Source: Prolixibacteraceae bacterium (GTDB taxonomy: Bacteria; Bacteroidota; Bacteroidia; Bacteroidales; Prolixibacteraceae). Taken from it: 50,757 nt of DNA. The stretch spans positions 1-50,757 of the forward strand of contig JANQII010000190.1 in the NCBI GenBank assembly GCA_028282195.1, written 5' to 3'. Positions 34,547-43,551 of the stretch are shown here, in pieces; within the stretch, counting starts at the first letter, position 1; each line of letters starts with the position of its first letter. The notes under the pieces were generated by a model. It was not told where the DNA came from and made no database searches. It was given only the letters and a program-made list of their open reading frames with translations. The translations under genes and the position numbers were made by a program.

Positions 34547-35911
34547 TTATCCTCTTGTTTTGCCTGCATCAGCAGCTTCTCCGGCAATTGGTACAGTTGC
34601 TTTATCTACAAAACCAATATCCCCCATAACGTAAGTATCCGGGCCTAGTTTCATGTCTGAGTTCATCATTTCATCCCATGAAACTTCTTTACCGGTATAT
34701 GCAGAAACCCGTCCCATGATGGCACACATATTACTTTCAGCAATTGCTTCAGCTTCATTAATTGGTATATTTTGACGAATACAGGTAACCAGGTCAATAT
34801 GCTCCTGTACGTAAGGACTGATCTTTACATTACGCTCTGGCTCACCATTTTCATCCAGTGGATATGGATATTTATACAGTTCTGCCCCGGCAGCATCCCA
34901 AATGGTATTTTTACAGTTTGAAGAACCTTTTGTACCCATCACAAATTCAGAAACATTGTTGGCACATCCATTAATCTGACGACACATACTATGCGTATGC
35001 ATTTTATCATCGTACATAAAATCAATGCTGAAGTTATCGAACTGATCCCCAGTTACACGACGCAAACGAGAACCAAAACCAACGGCTTTAGTTGGAAGCT
35101 TACCTGTAAACCAATTTACAACATCAATATTGTGTACATGCTGCTCTACAATGTGATCACCTGACAACCAAATCCAGTTAACCCAGTCGCGAAGCATATA
35201 TTCCATTTCACTCCATTCAGCATTTGGGTTTCTGTGCCAAAGCTTGCCCATATTCCAGTAGCAGTTAGCACTTACGATATCGCCTATCGAACCCTGGGCA
35301 ATTTGCTTGTAAACTTCAATGTAATCACGTTGGTGACGGCGTTGAGTCCCGGCAACAATTTTCAATCCAAGGCTATCAGCCTTTTTTGCAGAAGCCATTA
35401 CCTGGCGAATCCCGACAGGATCAACCGCTACCGGTTTTTCCATGAAAACATGTTTGCGGGCCTGAACGGCTGCTTCAAAATGTTTTGGGCGGAAATGAGG
35501 AGGTGAAGCTAAAACAACTACATCAATTCCGGAGTCAAGTACTTTCTCGTAAGCATCGAAACCTACAAAAATGTTTTCCTCAGGAACCTCTTGCCCTGTC
35601 TGATTTTTAATTTTATTTCTGCAATCATCTATTTTATCCTGAAAAACATCCCCTAATGCATGTACCGTAATATTAGGGCCGGCTTCAAGATGATTTAACG
35701 CTGCACCTGAACCACGGCCACCACAACCAATAACACCAAGCTTCAACGGCTTTCCATCAGGAGCCTGGTCAAATAAAGGTGGTAAATTTAATTCAACTGC
35801 CTTTTTCTTTTCTCCGCAAGAAACCAGCGCATTCGCTCCAATGACGCCCACTGCCCCAACAGCAGCTGCATTCGCGAGGAAACGTCTTCTTGAAAAATTT
35901 TGTTCACTCAT
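34547..35911 (-). CDS. Tat-exported Gfo/Idh/MocA-family oxidoreductase
   Basis: 454 residues. The N-terminus SRRRFLANAAAVGAVG followed by ALVSCGEKKK is a twin-arginine signal with a lipobox-like Cys. The NAD(P)-binding Rossmann domain has LGVIGCGGRGSG, and the family motif EKPVAVDP lies near the active site. The C-terminal alpha/beta substrate domain follows. Exported members of this family in Bacteroidota are thought to act on sugars or cyclitols, and some are NAD-dependent glycosidase-type enzymes; the substrate is unknown. It starts 17 nt after the cytochrome-SUMF1 fusion gene, so the two are probably co-transcribed. Confidence 0.9.
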   Translation of the reverse strand: MSEQNFSRRRFLANAAAVGAVGVIGANALVSCGEKKKAVELNLPPLFDQAPDGKPLKLGVIGCGGRGSGAALNHLEAGPNITVHALGDVFQDKIDDCRNKIKNQTGQEVPEENIFVGFDAYEKVLDSGIDVVVLASPPHFRPKHFEAAVQARKHVFMEKPVAVDPVGIRQVMASAKKADSLGLKIVAGTQRRHQRDYIEVYKQIAQGSIGDIVSANCYWNMGKLWHRNPNAEWSEMEYMLRDWVNWIWLSGDHIVEQHVHNIDVVNWFTGKLPTKAVGFGSRLRRVTGDQFDNFSIDFMYDDKMHTHSMCRQINGCANNVSEFVMGTKGSSNCKNTIWDAAGAELYKYPYPLDENGEPERNVKISPYVQEHIDLVTCIRQNIPINEAEAIAESNMCAIMGRVSAYTGKEVSWDEMMNSDMKLGPDTYVMGDIGFVDKATVPIAGEAADAGKTRG

Positions 35912-35928
35912 GTTTAAGTAGTTTTAGT

Positions 35929-37461
35929 TTATTGATTTCCGGTTTTATCATCAAATTCACAAACGACACGGAAGCCCACCATGTTAGCATCCGAATACCA
36001 CCAAATACTCTTTGGCATTTGTGGATCAGTTTTTAGCCATGCCTCCGATTTTGTATAATCACGAACTGCACTCCTCAATTCAGCAGGACTACTTTTGAAA
36101 GATCCTCCACGCACAACATATTCTGTTCCACTGGCAGGTCCTTGGGGATCCTGTACTCCGTCCGAAAGGTTTTTATAAGCATCTGCAGCATACCAATCCT
36201 GGCAGAATTCAGCAACATTCCCTAACATGTTTTTCAAACCGAAAGGATTTGCGCGCACTGCATCAGGAGTTTGTGTTTTAGCCATACTATTGGCTTCATA
36301 TACTACATAAGAGTTAATATTTGTTGTATCGACCCCAAAAATCTTATTCCAAAATCTTTCTTTTGAATAATCCTTTGGATCCCCCTCAAAAAAGTATGGG
36401 GTTTCTGTACCAGCCCTACATGCATATTCCCATTCCGCTTCGGTTGGTAAACGATAGGTTTTGCCTGTAACCTGCGACAACCAACGGCAATAAGTTTCAG
36501 CTGCATTGTAGCTCATCGTAATAGCCGGACGTTTACCCAATCCCCAGTTCTGGTCCGGTTGTCCGTAGGGTGGTGTCGGTCCGGTAATTGCATCTACTTC
36601 GTCTTCCAGTCTTGAACCTTCAGTGTCTGTACTTCGTCCTTCAGCCCCGGTTTGTGCATAGAAAGCTAAGAATTCGTCCCAGGTAACTTCCACTTCACTC
36701 ATAAAAAACGGGCTGATTTTAACTTCTTTTTGCGGTCCTTCATTTTCTTTTCTGAAAGCTTCATCAGCAGGACTGCCGATTTTAAATGAACCACCTGGAA
36801 TTGCAATCATTTCAAAAGATACCGTTGAGTTCGGGATTTTCTCAGTAAAACTTTCATGTGATTTTACCTGAGTTGCTTCCAGGTACAATTCAAGATTCTT
36901 TTTTTCGCCTTTTCCAAAGTCAATATTGCTATCATGTATCGCATTGGGATCGTAGTGTCCAACATGCAAGTGGCAATTAATACAGCGAAGGTCTTCTTCG
37001 TTTTGTGTGTAATACAAATGTGCATCCTGCCCTTTAGGGGATAAGGTCAACGGAAACAGGTTCACGTGACAATTCACACAAGATGCTTTGTAAGTATGGT
37101 GTTGGGCTTGCTCAAAGGTTGACTTGGCTTCCCAGTTGAAACTTTCATGGTCTTTAAACCAAAGACCATAAACATCCCTTACCCCGGTTTTTATTTTTTC
37201 AATTAGATAGCCCTCTCCTTTTGGTGGCAAATGGCAATCAACGCATTTTATATGAATCCCATGGCGATTGTCGTAATGGGTAGACAGCTTCCAGGATTCA
37301 TGAACATGAGGATGTATATGGCATGATCCGCAGAATTCGTTGGTAGAAGTATATTCAACCGATTTGTTGAACCCGATTAGTGCAAGTACCCCAAAAGTAA
37401 AACCGAAAAACAGCACAAGTAAAATACGCTTCTGGAGAAACTTCGTCAGTCTTTTAGGCAT
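35929..37461 (-). CDS. Tetraheme NapC/NirT-type cytochrome fused to a SUMF1/FGE-like domain
   Basis: 510 residues. An N-terminal membrane anchor (about residues 12-30) is followed by four CxxCH heme sites at Cys44, Cys73, Cys128 and Cys160, arranged like NapC/NirT/NrfH quinol-oxidising cytochromes. From about residue 213 a SUMF1-type domain begins (MIAIPGGSFKIGSP, EVTWDEFLAFY, YRLPTEAEWEYACRAGTETPYF, GNVAEFCQDWY, VVRGGSFKSS, MVGFRVVCEF). The segment after RGGSF lacks the paired cysteines used by true formylglycine-generating enzymes, so it is unlikely to activate sulfatases. It would sit on the periplasmic face of the inner membrane and could pass electrons from menaquinol to a partner. Co-transcription with the exported oxidoreductase is suggestive only. 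Confidence 0.88.
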   Translation of the reverse strand: MPKRLTKFLQKRILLVLFFGFTFGVLALIGFNKSVEYTSTNEFCGSCHIHPHVHESWKLSTHYDNRHGIHIKCVDCHLPPKGEGYLIEKIKTGVRDVYGLWFKDHESFNWEAKSTFEQAQHHTYKASCVNCHVNLFPLTLSPKGQDAHLYYTQNEEDLRCINCHLHVGHYDPNAIHDSNIDFGKGEKKNLELYLEATQVKSHESFTEKIPNSTVSFEMIAIPGGSFKIGSPADEAFRKENEGPQKEVKISPFFMSEVEVTWDEFLAFYAQTGAEGRSTDTEGSRLEDEVDAITGPTPPYGQPDQNWGLGKRPAITMSYNAAETYCRWLSQVTGKTYRLPTEAEWEYACRAGTETPYFFEGDPKDYSKERFWNKIFGVDTTNINSYVVYEANSMAKTQTPDAVRANPFGLKNMLGNVAEFCQDWYAADAYKNLSDGVQDPQGPASGTEYVVRGGSFKSSPAELRSAVRDYTKSEAWLKTDPQMPKSIWWYSDANMVGFRVVCEFDDKTGNQ

Positions 37462-38253
37462 AATTAGTTAAGTTGGTATTAAGTATTTTTTCAATGCATA
37501 CAAATGTAATAAATTCAATGTACAATAGTAACTCTCAGTTTATAAAAGTGAAAAAATCCCTATTGGAATAATCAAAAAATTAATATCAGCTTATAAATAT
37601 TTGGGCAATAGCAATATGCTTCTGACGGATCAATCAATAATTCGGATGGATTACTGTCGGCTTTGTGGAAGTTTCGGGTTGCAAGTTCCGAGTTTCGGGT
37701 TTCGGGTTACTGAGACTGAGACTGAGACTGAAAACAGGTTTCGGAAGTGATAAGTTGTAAGCTTCAAAGAATAAGCACTGAAGCAAAATAACAAACAAAA
37801 AATGTAAAAGGACCTGGCAAGGAAGTTCCTGATTGCATATTTATTGTCTGGACAGGCAGGTTTATTTGTTATTATACATTTATTTGTTGCAAGAGAACGG
37901 GGATCACTTGATTTTTCCGGCAGATTAGTTTTTGGAGGGTATGATTTTGAATGTTCGATACTGGATTTTGCTTACGATAGCCCGGGATTGATTGTCGGTT
38001 ATAAAAAAACCTTTTCCATGCGGCGGATGAAATGTTCAATGCTTTCAAACAGCCCATTGCGTCCGCCTGGTTTCTTACCACATATCCCAACACCGGATAA
38101 GTCCGTCTAAAGCCGGACAAAACCCGGTGCTGCAACTATTTAATCCCTACGGGATAATTTGCGCTCCACCTGATAGTTTAATTAATCCAATAAAACCAAC
38201 CTGAATTATGAAGTGATCCGTTTCAACAATTAAAATAGATTTTTATCAAATGA
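37462..38253. other. Gene-free stretch with simple repeats and hairpins
   Basis: No ORF here is convincing. Positions about 37670-37708 hold degenerate copies of GTTTCGGGTT-like units, and 37709-37730 hold tandem ACTGAG hexamers. A compound hairpin lies at 38091-38129, and a short ATCCC-TAC-GGGAT palindrome lies near 38142-38154. The ORFs at 37844-38110 and 37872-38135 look fortuitous. Confidence 0.5.
38091..38129. repeat. Compound nested hairpin
   Basis: An outer stem CACCGG/CCGGTG encloses an inner stem GTCCG/CGGAC, separated by A-rich joints. No U-tract follows. It may be a REP-type palindromic element or an RNA structure. Confidence 0.45.
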
Positions 38254-38281
38254 AAAAAGGCTGCCGGGAATGCAACCTTTT
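38254..38281 (-). terminator. Terminator of the menaquinone operon
   Basis: On the minus strand AAAAGG-TTGC pairs with GCAG-CCTTTT (single mismatches) and runs into TTTTTT, about 200 nt beyond the menE stop codon. Confidence 0.65.
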
Positions 38282-38484
38282 GGGAATAAAATCATTACAG
38301 GGAAGGGGAAATAGACAATTATTTTAGTTGTTTAACTTAACAAATAAATTATTGTCTCTAAGTCGATGAACTGGTGCTCAATCAAATCACGCAATAAAAA
38401 TATCTTCCTAATATTAATTGCAAATTACCTACCGGTTACAAAGGTGTTAATTGTTGATTAAGGAATGATTGCAGTGCCATTTAA

Positions 38485-39519
38485 TTATAATCGAATCAAT
38501 TTCCCGTTCAAAGTTCGGTTAAATAGGTTCTTGAAAAGGATTTGGCGGGGTTGCTCAAATTTTGATAAATAAACGGACATGGTTTTTGCCAAATGATCTT
38601 TTATTTCAGGGGTTTCAACAGCTTCAACATACATAACGATTTGTTGCCCGAGTTTATCATCAGAAAGTGATGAGATATAAAATGGAAGCTTAATATGTGG
38701 TTCCAGTTTCTTTTCAATTTCTTCAGGAAAATACTTAATGCCCCCGGAGATAATGATATGATCAGCCCTTCCAAGTATCCGAAAAGTTTCACTGTTTTTC
38801 AACTCCGCCATATCAGTAGTTTTTAATGGCTGTTCTAAACCTGGCATATGAATTTGGAGACAATCATCTTCTGAAATTTCAACGTGGATATTCTCCAGGC
38901 AATGGTAAAATTTATCGGGACTAACGCCATTAACTTTTCGAATGGCAATGTGCGTAGCTGTTTCGGTCATTCCATAGCTTGAGTAACATTGAACCGGAAC
39001 AGACCGGAGCTTTTCTTCAAGTGATTGAGGAATAGAAGAACCTCCGATTAAAACGAGTTGCAGGTTGCGGGTTGCAAGTTGCGGGTTGAGCAACTTTATC
39101 ATTTGGTTTGGAACGACAGCAGCAAATTTAAACGACTTTGCATTTAAAAATTTAAAGTCAGTTGCCGGGTCAACAATTTTCAAATCAAGTTTACCAATTA
39201 AAGCACGGACTGTCATTAACTTTCCAGCTATAAAACGGGACGGGAGACAATGCAAAACCTTATCATTTTCTTCCAGTTTAAAAAAGGCTAAAGTTCGTTT
39301 AGCACTTGCAGCAACAAAGTCTTTTTTTAGTCGGATAGTTTTTGGTTCGCCAGTACTCCCGGATGTTTTTGCTTCAATAAAATCTGCATTGTTGTACCAT
39401 TCTTCTAAAAATTCGAGCGAGTTTTTTTCCCAATCTGCCTTGGTGTCGGCTTGCTTCAGCAATTCTTTTACTTCAACTAACTGTCCATCCAGCTTAATAT
39501 GTTTTGGGAAAAGCTCCAT
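38485..39519 (-). CDS. menE: o-Succinylbenzoate--CoA ligase
   Basis: 344-residue AMP-forming acyl-CoA ligase that activates o-succinylbenzoate in menaquinone synthesis. The AMP-binding P-loop TSGSTGEPKTIRLKK, the adenine-site block YSSYGMTETATHIA and ILGRADHIIISGGIKYFPEEIE are present. It is short like other Bacteroidota MenE proteins. Its start overlaps the menC stop by one base (TAATG). An unusual LNPQLATRNLQL stretch (about residues 143-154), just before VLIGGSS, is encoded by a degenerate GTTGCGGGTT repeat and looks like an in-frame insertion. Confidence 0.92.
   Translation of the reverse strand: MELFPKHIKLDGQLVEVKELLKQADTKADWEKNSLEFLEEWYNNADFIEAKTSGSTGEPKTIRLKKDFVAASAKRTLAFFKLEENDKVLHCLPSRFIAGKLMTVRALIGKLDLKIVDPATDFKFLNAKSFKFAAVVPNQMIKLLNPQLATRNLQLVLIGGSSIPQSLEEKLRSVPVQCYSSYGMTETATHIAIRKVNGVSPDKFYHCLENIHVEISEDDCLQIHMPGLEQPLKTTDMAELKNSETFRILGRADHIIISGGIKYFPEEIEKKLEPHIKLPFYISSLSDDKLGQQIVMYVEAVETPEIKDHLAKTMSVYLSKFEQPRQILFKNLFNRTLNGKLIRL
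39051..39094. repeat. Degenerate GTTGC-type repeat inside menE
   Basis: Plus-strand units GTTGCAG, GTTGCGG, GTTGCAA, GTTGCGG follow one another. Related but more decayed GTTTCGGGTT units occur in the intergenic stretch near 37670-37708. The menE frame stays open through it. Confidence 0.8.
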
Positions 39520-40556
39520 TAGATAATTTCTGAAAGCTTAAAATTTCTATTTGGATCAAACCACAATTGCTCACCCCGAATTTCAAGTGGCGAATTAACA
39601 TTGTTGGTAAATAACTGCCCTGTACCAAGCCCTTGGTGCATCTTTACATTTTTTGTATAAGTCCATTGAGCAATGGCGTTTAAACCCACATTTGATTCTA
39701 AATACGAAGTAATCCACCAGCCCATATTTCGTTCTTCTGCTAATTGAATCCATTCATCACAACCTGCCATTCCCCCGTGCAAACTTGGCTTCAGCACTAA
39801 AAATTGAGGTCGAACTAAATCCAGTAATTCCTTCTTTTCTGTAAGCTTATTAATTCCAATTAATTCTTCATCCAGCGCAATTGGGATAGGTGAACTGTTG
39901 CAAAGTTCTGCAAGCTTTTTCCTCTGTCTTGCAGCAATTGGCTGTTCAATTGAATGAATATCCAGCTCTGCAAGTTTCTCTAGTTTTGAGTAAGCATCCT
40001 CTGTACTGAGAGCACCATTTGCATCAACACGCAAAATGATCTCTTCTTTGGAAAATTTGCTTCTGATTGATCTCAACAAATCCAATTCCTTTTCAAAATC
40101 CAGAACACCAATCTTCAATTTTAAGCAGTGGTAACCAGCATTAAGTTTTTCTTCAATTTGTGCATGCATAAATTCAGGCTTGCCCATCCAAATCAAACCA
40201 TTAATTGGAATGCCAGCCTTGCCTTCCGTAAAGTCAGATGGAAAAAGAAGTTGATGACCTCCATTTTGCAAATCAAGTAAAGCCGTTTCAAACGCGAAAC
40301 GAACCGAAGGAGCTTCTTCCAACAAAATCGGTTCCTTTATAAATTGTTGTGGATTTGACACAATATCATTCAAAAGGTTTTCAACTTGCCTAGGAGTTTC
40401 TTTACTCAAACCTGCAAGTGGGGCACATTCCCCTATCCCGGCAATTCCATTTTCTTCCAGAAATAAAAACCAAACCGGACGACTTGTATAAACTCCCCGG
40501 GACGTACCAGCCGGACGCTTAAACTGAAGTTCATATTTTTTAAAACGGGCTTTCAT
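39519..40556 (-). CDS. menC: o-Succinylbenzoate synthase
   Basis: 345-residue enolase-superfamily enzyme that dehydrates SHCHC to o-succinylbenzoate. The capping domain is followed by the barrel with the catalytic Lys block LKLKIGVLDFEKE. Metal ligands are in RVDANGALS, SIEQPIAA and ALDEELIG, and the second Lys is in VLKPSLHGG. It lies 3 nt after menA and overlaps menE by one base, indicating tight translational coupling in the operon. Confidence 0.93.
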   Translation of the reverse strand: MKARFKKYELQFKRPAGTSRGVYTSRPVWFLFLEENGIAGIGECAPLAGLSKETPRQVENLLNDIVSNPQQFIKEPILLEEAPSVRFAFETALLDLQNGGHQLLFPSDFTEGKAGIPINGLIWMGKPEFMHAQIEEKLNAGYHCLKLKIGVLDFEKELDLLRSIRSKFSKEEIILRVDANGALSTEDAYSKLEKLAELDIHSIEQPIAARQRKKLAELCNSSPIPIALDEELIGINKLTEKKELLDLVRPQFLVLKPSLHGGMAGCDEWIQLAEERNMGWWITSYLESNVGLNAIAQWTYTKNVKMHQGLGTGQLFTNNVNSPLEIRGEQLWFDPNRNFKLSEII

Positions 40557-40559
40557 AGC

Positions 40560-41471
40560 CTACATGTTAGATAAAACCAGTCCGGAATAAAATAAAAGCG
40601 TAAATGCTAAGGTAGCTAATGCCAATCGTTTTAAAAAAGGATCAAGCTTTGAAGCTTCTTTTACTCGAAAGACTTTTGTCAAATCAATGGTGAACAGTGG
40701 AAGACTCAGCAAAAACAGCCATTGGTGAATTGAGGTAAATTGGTTTATTGCAAAAATAACAGCAGCAGCCCAGCCCAATAAAATGATTAAAGCGTGATAG
40801 ATTCTACTAGTCTTCTGCCCCATTCTTACTGCTAAAGTTTTTTTTCCAGATTGCTGATCATTTTCAATATCACGCATGTTATTCAGGTTAAGTACCCCTG
40901 TACTAAAAAAACCCATAGAGATTGCCGGCAAAACGATTGCAGTCTGAATGTATCCGGTGTTGAGATAAAAAACGCCTATTACAGGGAGCAATCCAAAGAA
41001 AAGGAATACAGCCAAATCCCCCAAGCCAACATATCCATACGACTTTTTGCCTGCCGTATAAAAATAGGCCGCGATTAGAGACAAAACACCAAGACCGATA
41101 AAGCTTAAAAAGACAATTTTAGAGATATGCCAGGTACCGGCATAAACCAACCATACGCCTAAAATGAAACTTAAAATTCCGATTACAAACATTCCAAGCT
41201 TCATTTCTTTTTTGGAGATTTCCCCACTTTGTACCGTTCGGGCAGGGCCAACACGAAACTCATTGTCTGTTCCTTTTTGGCTATCGCCATAGTCATTCGC
41301 AAAGTTGGAAAAAACCTGAATGAAGATTGCTGTTGCAATAGCCAGCAAGCTAACCAGCCAATTAATTGATCCATAAAACCAAGCCAGGCCACAGCCCATA
41401 ATAATTCCTGAAAGAGCCAAAGGCAAGGTTCTTAACCGGGCAGCTTTTATCCAACTTTTAGGTGAAGCCAT
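40560..41471 (-). CDS. menA: 1,4-Dihydroxy-2-naphthoate polyprenyltransferase
   Basis: 303-residue UbiA-family membrane prenyltransferase with about eight or nine helices. The first Asp-rich motif is in FANDYGDSQKGTDN and the second in NNMRDIENDQQSGKKT; both bind the Mg-prenyl-diphosphate. It attaches the isoprenoid chain to DHNA in the inner membrane. It starts 2 nt after the AAA ATPase stop, so that unrelated gene is physically built into the operon. Confidence 0.94.
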   Translation of the reverse strand: MASPKSWIKAARLRTLPLALSGIIMGCGLAWFYGSINWLVSLLAIATAIFIQVFSNFANDYGDSQKGTDNEFRVGPARTVQSGEISKKEMKLGMFVIGILSFILGVWLVYAGTWHISKIVFLSFIGLGVLSLIAAYFYTAGKKSYGYVGLGDLAVFLFFGLLPVIGVFYLNTGYIQTAIVLPAISMGFFSTGVLNLNNMRDIENDQQSGKKTLAVRMGQKTSRIYHALIILLGWAAAVIFAINQFTSIHQWLFLLSLPLFTIDLTKVFRVKEASKLDPFLKRLALATLAFTLLFYSGLVLSNM

Positions 41472-41473
41472 AC

Positions 41474-42619
41474 TTAAAATTGTTTATTTTTTTGAAAATA
41501 ATTATTCACCAGCCAGTTCTTATACATTGGATCAAGCACAGATATCTTAGCTCCAACCACATCAATAATCTCTTTATTTTCAAGAGCTTTTCTAACTTTT
41601 AAAACGTTCGCTGATGTCCCAATATCGTAATTCCTTAATGTCTCTTTAGAGCTAAGTTGCTCTACTCCATCAATTATGGCCTTCAAAAAATTAATTTGCG
41701 AATTAGCAAGCTCATCTGTTTTCATTTGAAAAAACATGCTTAACTGATTAATAATTCCCTGATGTGCTTCAATTACAATATCCCTTGAGCATTTTTTAAC
41801 CGATCTAAGCCAACTTTGCTGCGCTAGCTGCTGAACATAGTAAGGATGGCATTCTGTCAAATCCGCAATTAGGCCTGCACTTTTTTTATCAATTTGTTTT
41901 TTAGTTTCATCAAAACGTTGACAAATAAATGAAATCCAATCATCTCTTTTTATTTTTTCAAGAAACATTAGGTTTCCAAACTTATAAAATGGCATTGAAG
42001 GGTTTGTAAATACATCCAATAACATATGCCTTTTACTACCATAAAGACAGTAAGCAACATTTTGATGTTTTTGCCAGTGAGATCTTAATTTCTTCTGAAA
42101 AGCCAATGGATCTTCGAAAGTTGAAATATTTTGAAACTCATCGATACAGATAATAATTTTCCATCCTTTTTCAGAAGCAAGTTTTTCAGCCATGTTCAGG
42201 ATATCATCTGGCTGCTTTTTTACTTCTTTCCAATCAAGACTTAATGAGATATCATTCTGATAATCAGGACTAAAAGATAGTTTTGGCAGGAACCTACCCA
42301 TGAATTTCCCGGCATATTCAAGTAGATTTTCCATTTTCGTGGCAGATATCTTCAAGACCTCTGCAGCTAAATGCTGATAGAATTGTTCTTCAGTTTTTAC
42401 ATTATAAACATCTAAAAAACAAAAACGAAGATCTTTTTTTATAGCTTCAGCTTCCCTTGATACTTTTTGAACTAAAGAACTTTTCCCCCAACGTCTTGGC
42501 GAAATAAGAATTGTATTTGCCAGTGAATTAAAATTCTCAATTAACTGTTTTGTTTCTTCTTTCCTATCAGTAAAATTATGCTCATTGGCCAGCTTGCCAA
42601 AAACAAATGGGGTTTCCAT
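41474..42619 (-). CDS. AAA ATPase of the archaeal-ATPase-like family
   Basis: 381 residues. A P-loop variant ISPRRWGKSSLVQKV (about residue 40) and Walker B IIICIDEFQNI are clear. YCLYGSKRHMLLDVF follows as the sensor-type block, and a C-terminal winged-helix region ends the chain. Family members (PF01637-like STAND ATPases) are widespread in Bacteroidota with no settled function. It sits between menB and menA, 2 nt before menA, although it has no expected role in the pathway. Its upstream region contains a 15-bp tandem repeat. Confidence 0.87.
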   Translation of the reverse strand: METPFVFGKLANEHNFTDRKEETKQLIENFNSLANTILISPRRWGKSSLVQKVSREAEAIKKDLRFCFLDVYNVKTEEQFYQHLAAEVLKISATKMENLLEYAGKFMGRFLPKLSFSPDYQNDISLSLDWKEVKKQPDDILNMAEKLASEKGWKIIICIDEFQNISTFEDPLAFQKKLRSHWQKHQNVAYCLYGSKRHMLLDVFTNPSMPFYKFGNLMFLEKIKRDDWISFICQRFDETKKQIDKKSAGLIADLTECHPYYVQQLAQQSWLRSVKKCSRDIVIEAHQGIINQLSMFFQMKTDELANSQINFLKAIIDGVEQLSSKETLRNYDIGTSANVLKVRKALENKEIIDVVGAKISVLDPMYKNWLVNNYFQKNKQF

Positions 42620-42646
42620 ATTTCTTTTTTATTCAAAAATAAGAAA

Positions 42647-42704
42647 CAAAAAGGTAACTTACAAAAAGGTAACTTACAAAAAGGTAACTTACAAAAAGGT
42701 AAGA
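42647..42704. repeat. 15-bp tandem repeat upstream of the AAA ATPase gene
   Basis: Three full copies plus a partial fourth of CAAAAAGGTAACTTA lie between the menB stop and the ATPase start, ending about 28 nt before that ATG. In mRNA sense it is a run of UAAGUUACCUUUUUG units. Copy-number change would alter the leader of the ATPase cistron. Confidence 0.95.
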
Positions 42705-42714
42705 TAGGTTATGG

Positions 42715-43539
42715 TTATGGAAACTTAGGATACTTCCCAAAGTTGGGTTTGCGTTTTTCAAGAAACGCATGTTTCCCTTCCTGTGCTTCTTCTGTAAGGT
42801 AGTAAAGCAATGTGGCGTTTCCTGCAAATTCCTGAATACCAATTTGCCCATCCAATTCTGCATTCATCCCAAGCTTTAACATGCGCAATGCCAATGGGCT
42901 ATGTTCCTGCATTTTCTCAGCCCAGGCAACCACCTCATCTTCGAGTTGATCAAAAGGTACAACCTTGTTCACAAGTCCCATCTCTAAAGCTTCAGCTGCA
43001 GAATACTGACGGCACATAAACCAGATTTCGCGCGCTTTTTTCTGTCCAATGATACTTGCCAAATAGGAAGAACCAAGCCCTGCGTCAAAGCTTCCTACTT
43101 TAGGGCCTGTCTGACCAAAAATGGCATTTTCGCTGGCAATTGAAATATCGCAAACCACATGAAGCACATGGCCACCGCCAATTGCAAAACCATTTACCAT
43201 GGCAATAACGGGTTTCGGCATGCTTCTAATTTGCTTTTGCACTTCCAGGATATTCAGGCGTGGAATGCCTTCTTTATCAACATACCCCCCAATTCCTTTT
43301 ACATTCTGGTCGCCACCAGAACAAAAAGCTTTATCTCCAGCTCCTGTTAACACCACTACATTAATACGTTTATCTTCACGGCAAATGTGTAAAGCATCAC
43401 TTATTTCGTTCACGGTAGTCGGACGAAATGCATTGCGGTAACGCTCGCGGTTGATGGTAATTTTTCCAATCCCTCCGAAATAATCGAAGAAAATATCTTC
43501 ATATTCTTTTATGGTTTCCCATTGTCTTTTTGTTGTCAT
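42715..43539 (-). CDS. menB: 1,4-Dihydroxy-2-naphthoyl-CoA synthase
   Basis: 274-residue crotonase-fold enzyme that cyclises o-succinylbenzoyl-CoA. The family-specific N-terminus ([28 protein letters not shown]) is followed by the oxyanion-hole blocks FCSGGDQNV and [15 protein letters not shown], then [19 protein letters not shown], and the C-terminal [15 protein letters not shown]. It follows the ion channel gene by 12 nt. Confidence 0.95.
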   Translation of the reverse strand: MTTKRQWETIKEYEDIFFDYFGGIGKITINRERYRNAFRPTTVNEISDALHICREDKRINVVVLTGAGDKAFCSGGDQNVKGIGGYVDKEGIPRLNILEVQKQIRSMPKPVIAMVNGFAIGGGHVLHVVCDISIASENAIFGQTGPKVGSFDAGLGSSYLASIIGQKKAREIWFMCRQYSAAEALEMGLVNKVVPFDQLEDEVVAWAEKMQEHSPLALRMLKLGMNAELDGQIGIQEFAGNATLLYYLTEEAQEGKHAFLEKRKPNFGKYPKFP

Positions 43540-43551
43540 ATGTATGATGTT

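Noticed and set aside
35929..37461. Functional formylglycine-generating enzyme serving the sulfatase
   Set aside because: The domain keeps the fold signatures but lacks the catalytic cysteines after RGGSF, and it is about 34 kb from the sulfatase.
37844..38135. Overlapping ORFs on both strands in the intergenic region
   Set aside because: No family resemblance; they cross a nested hairpin and overlap each other on opposite strands.
42633..42863. Minus-strand ORF ending in repeated YLFVS
   Set aside because: It overlaps menB in another frame, and its tail is only the translated 15-bp repeat.
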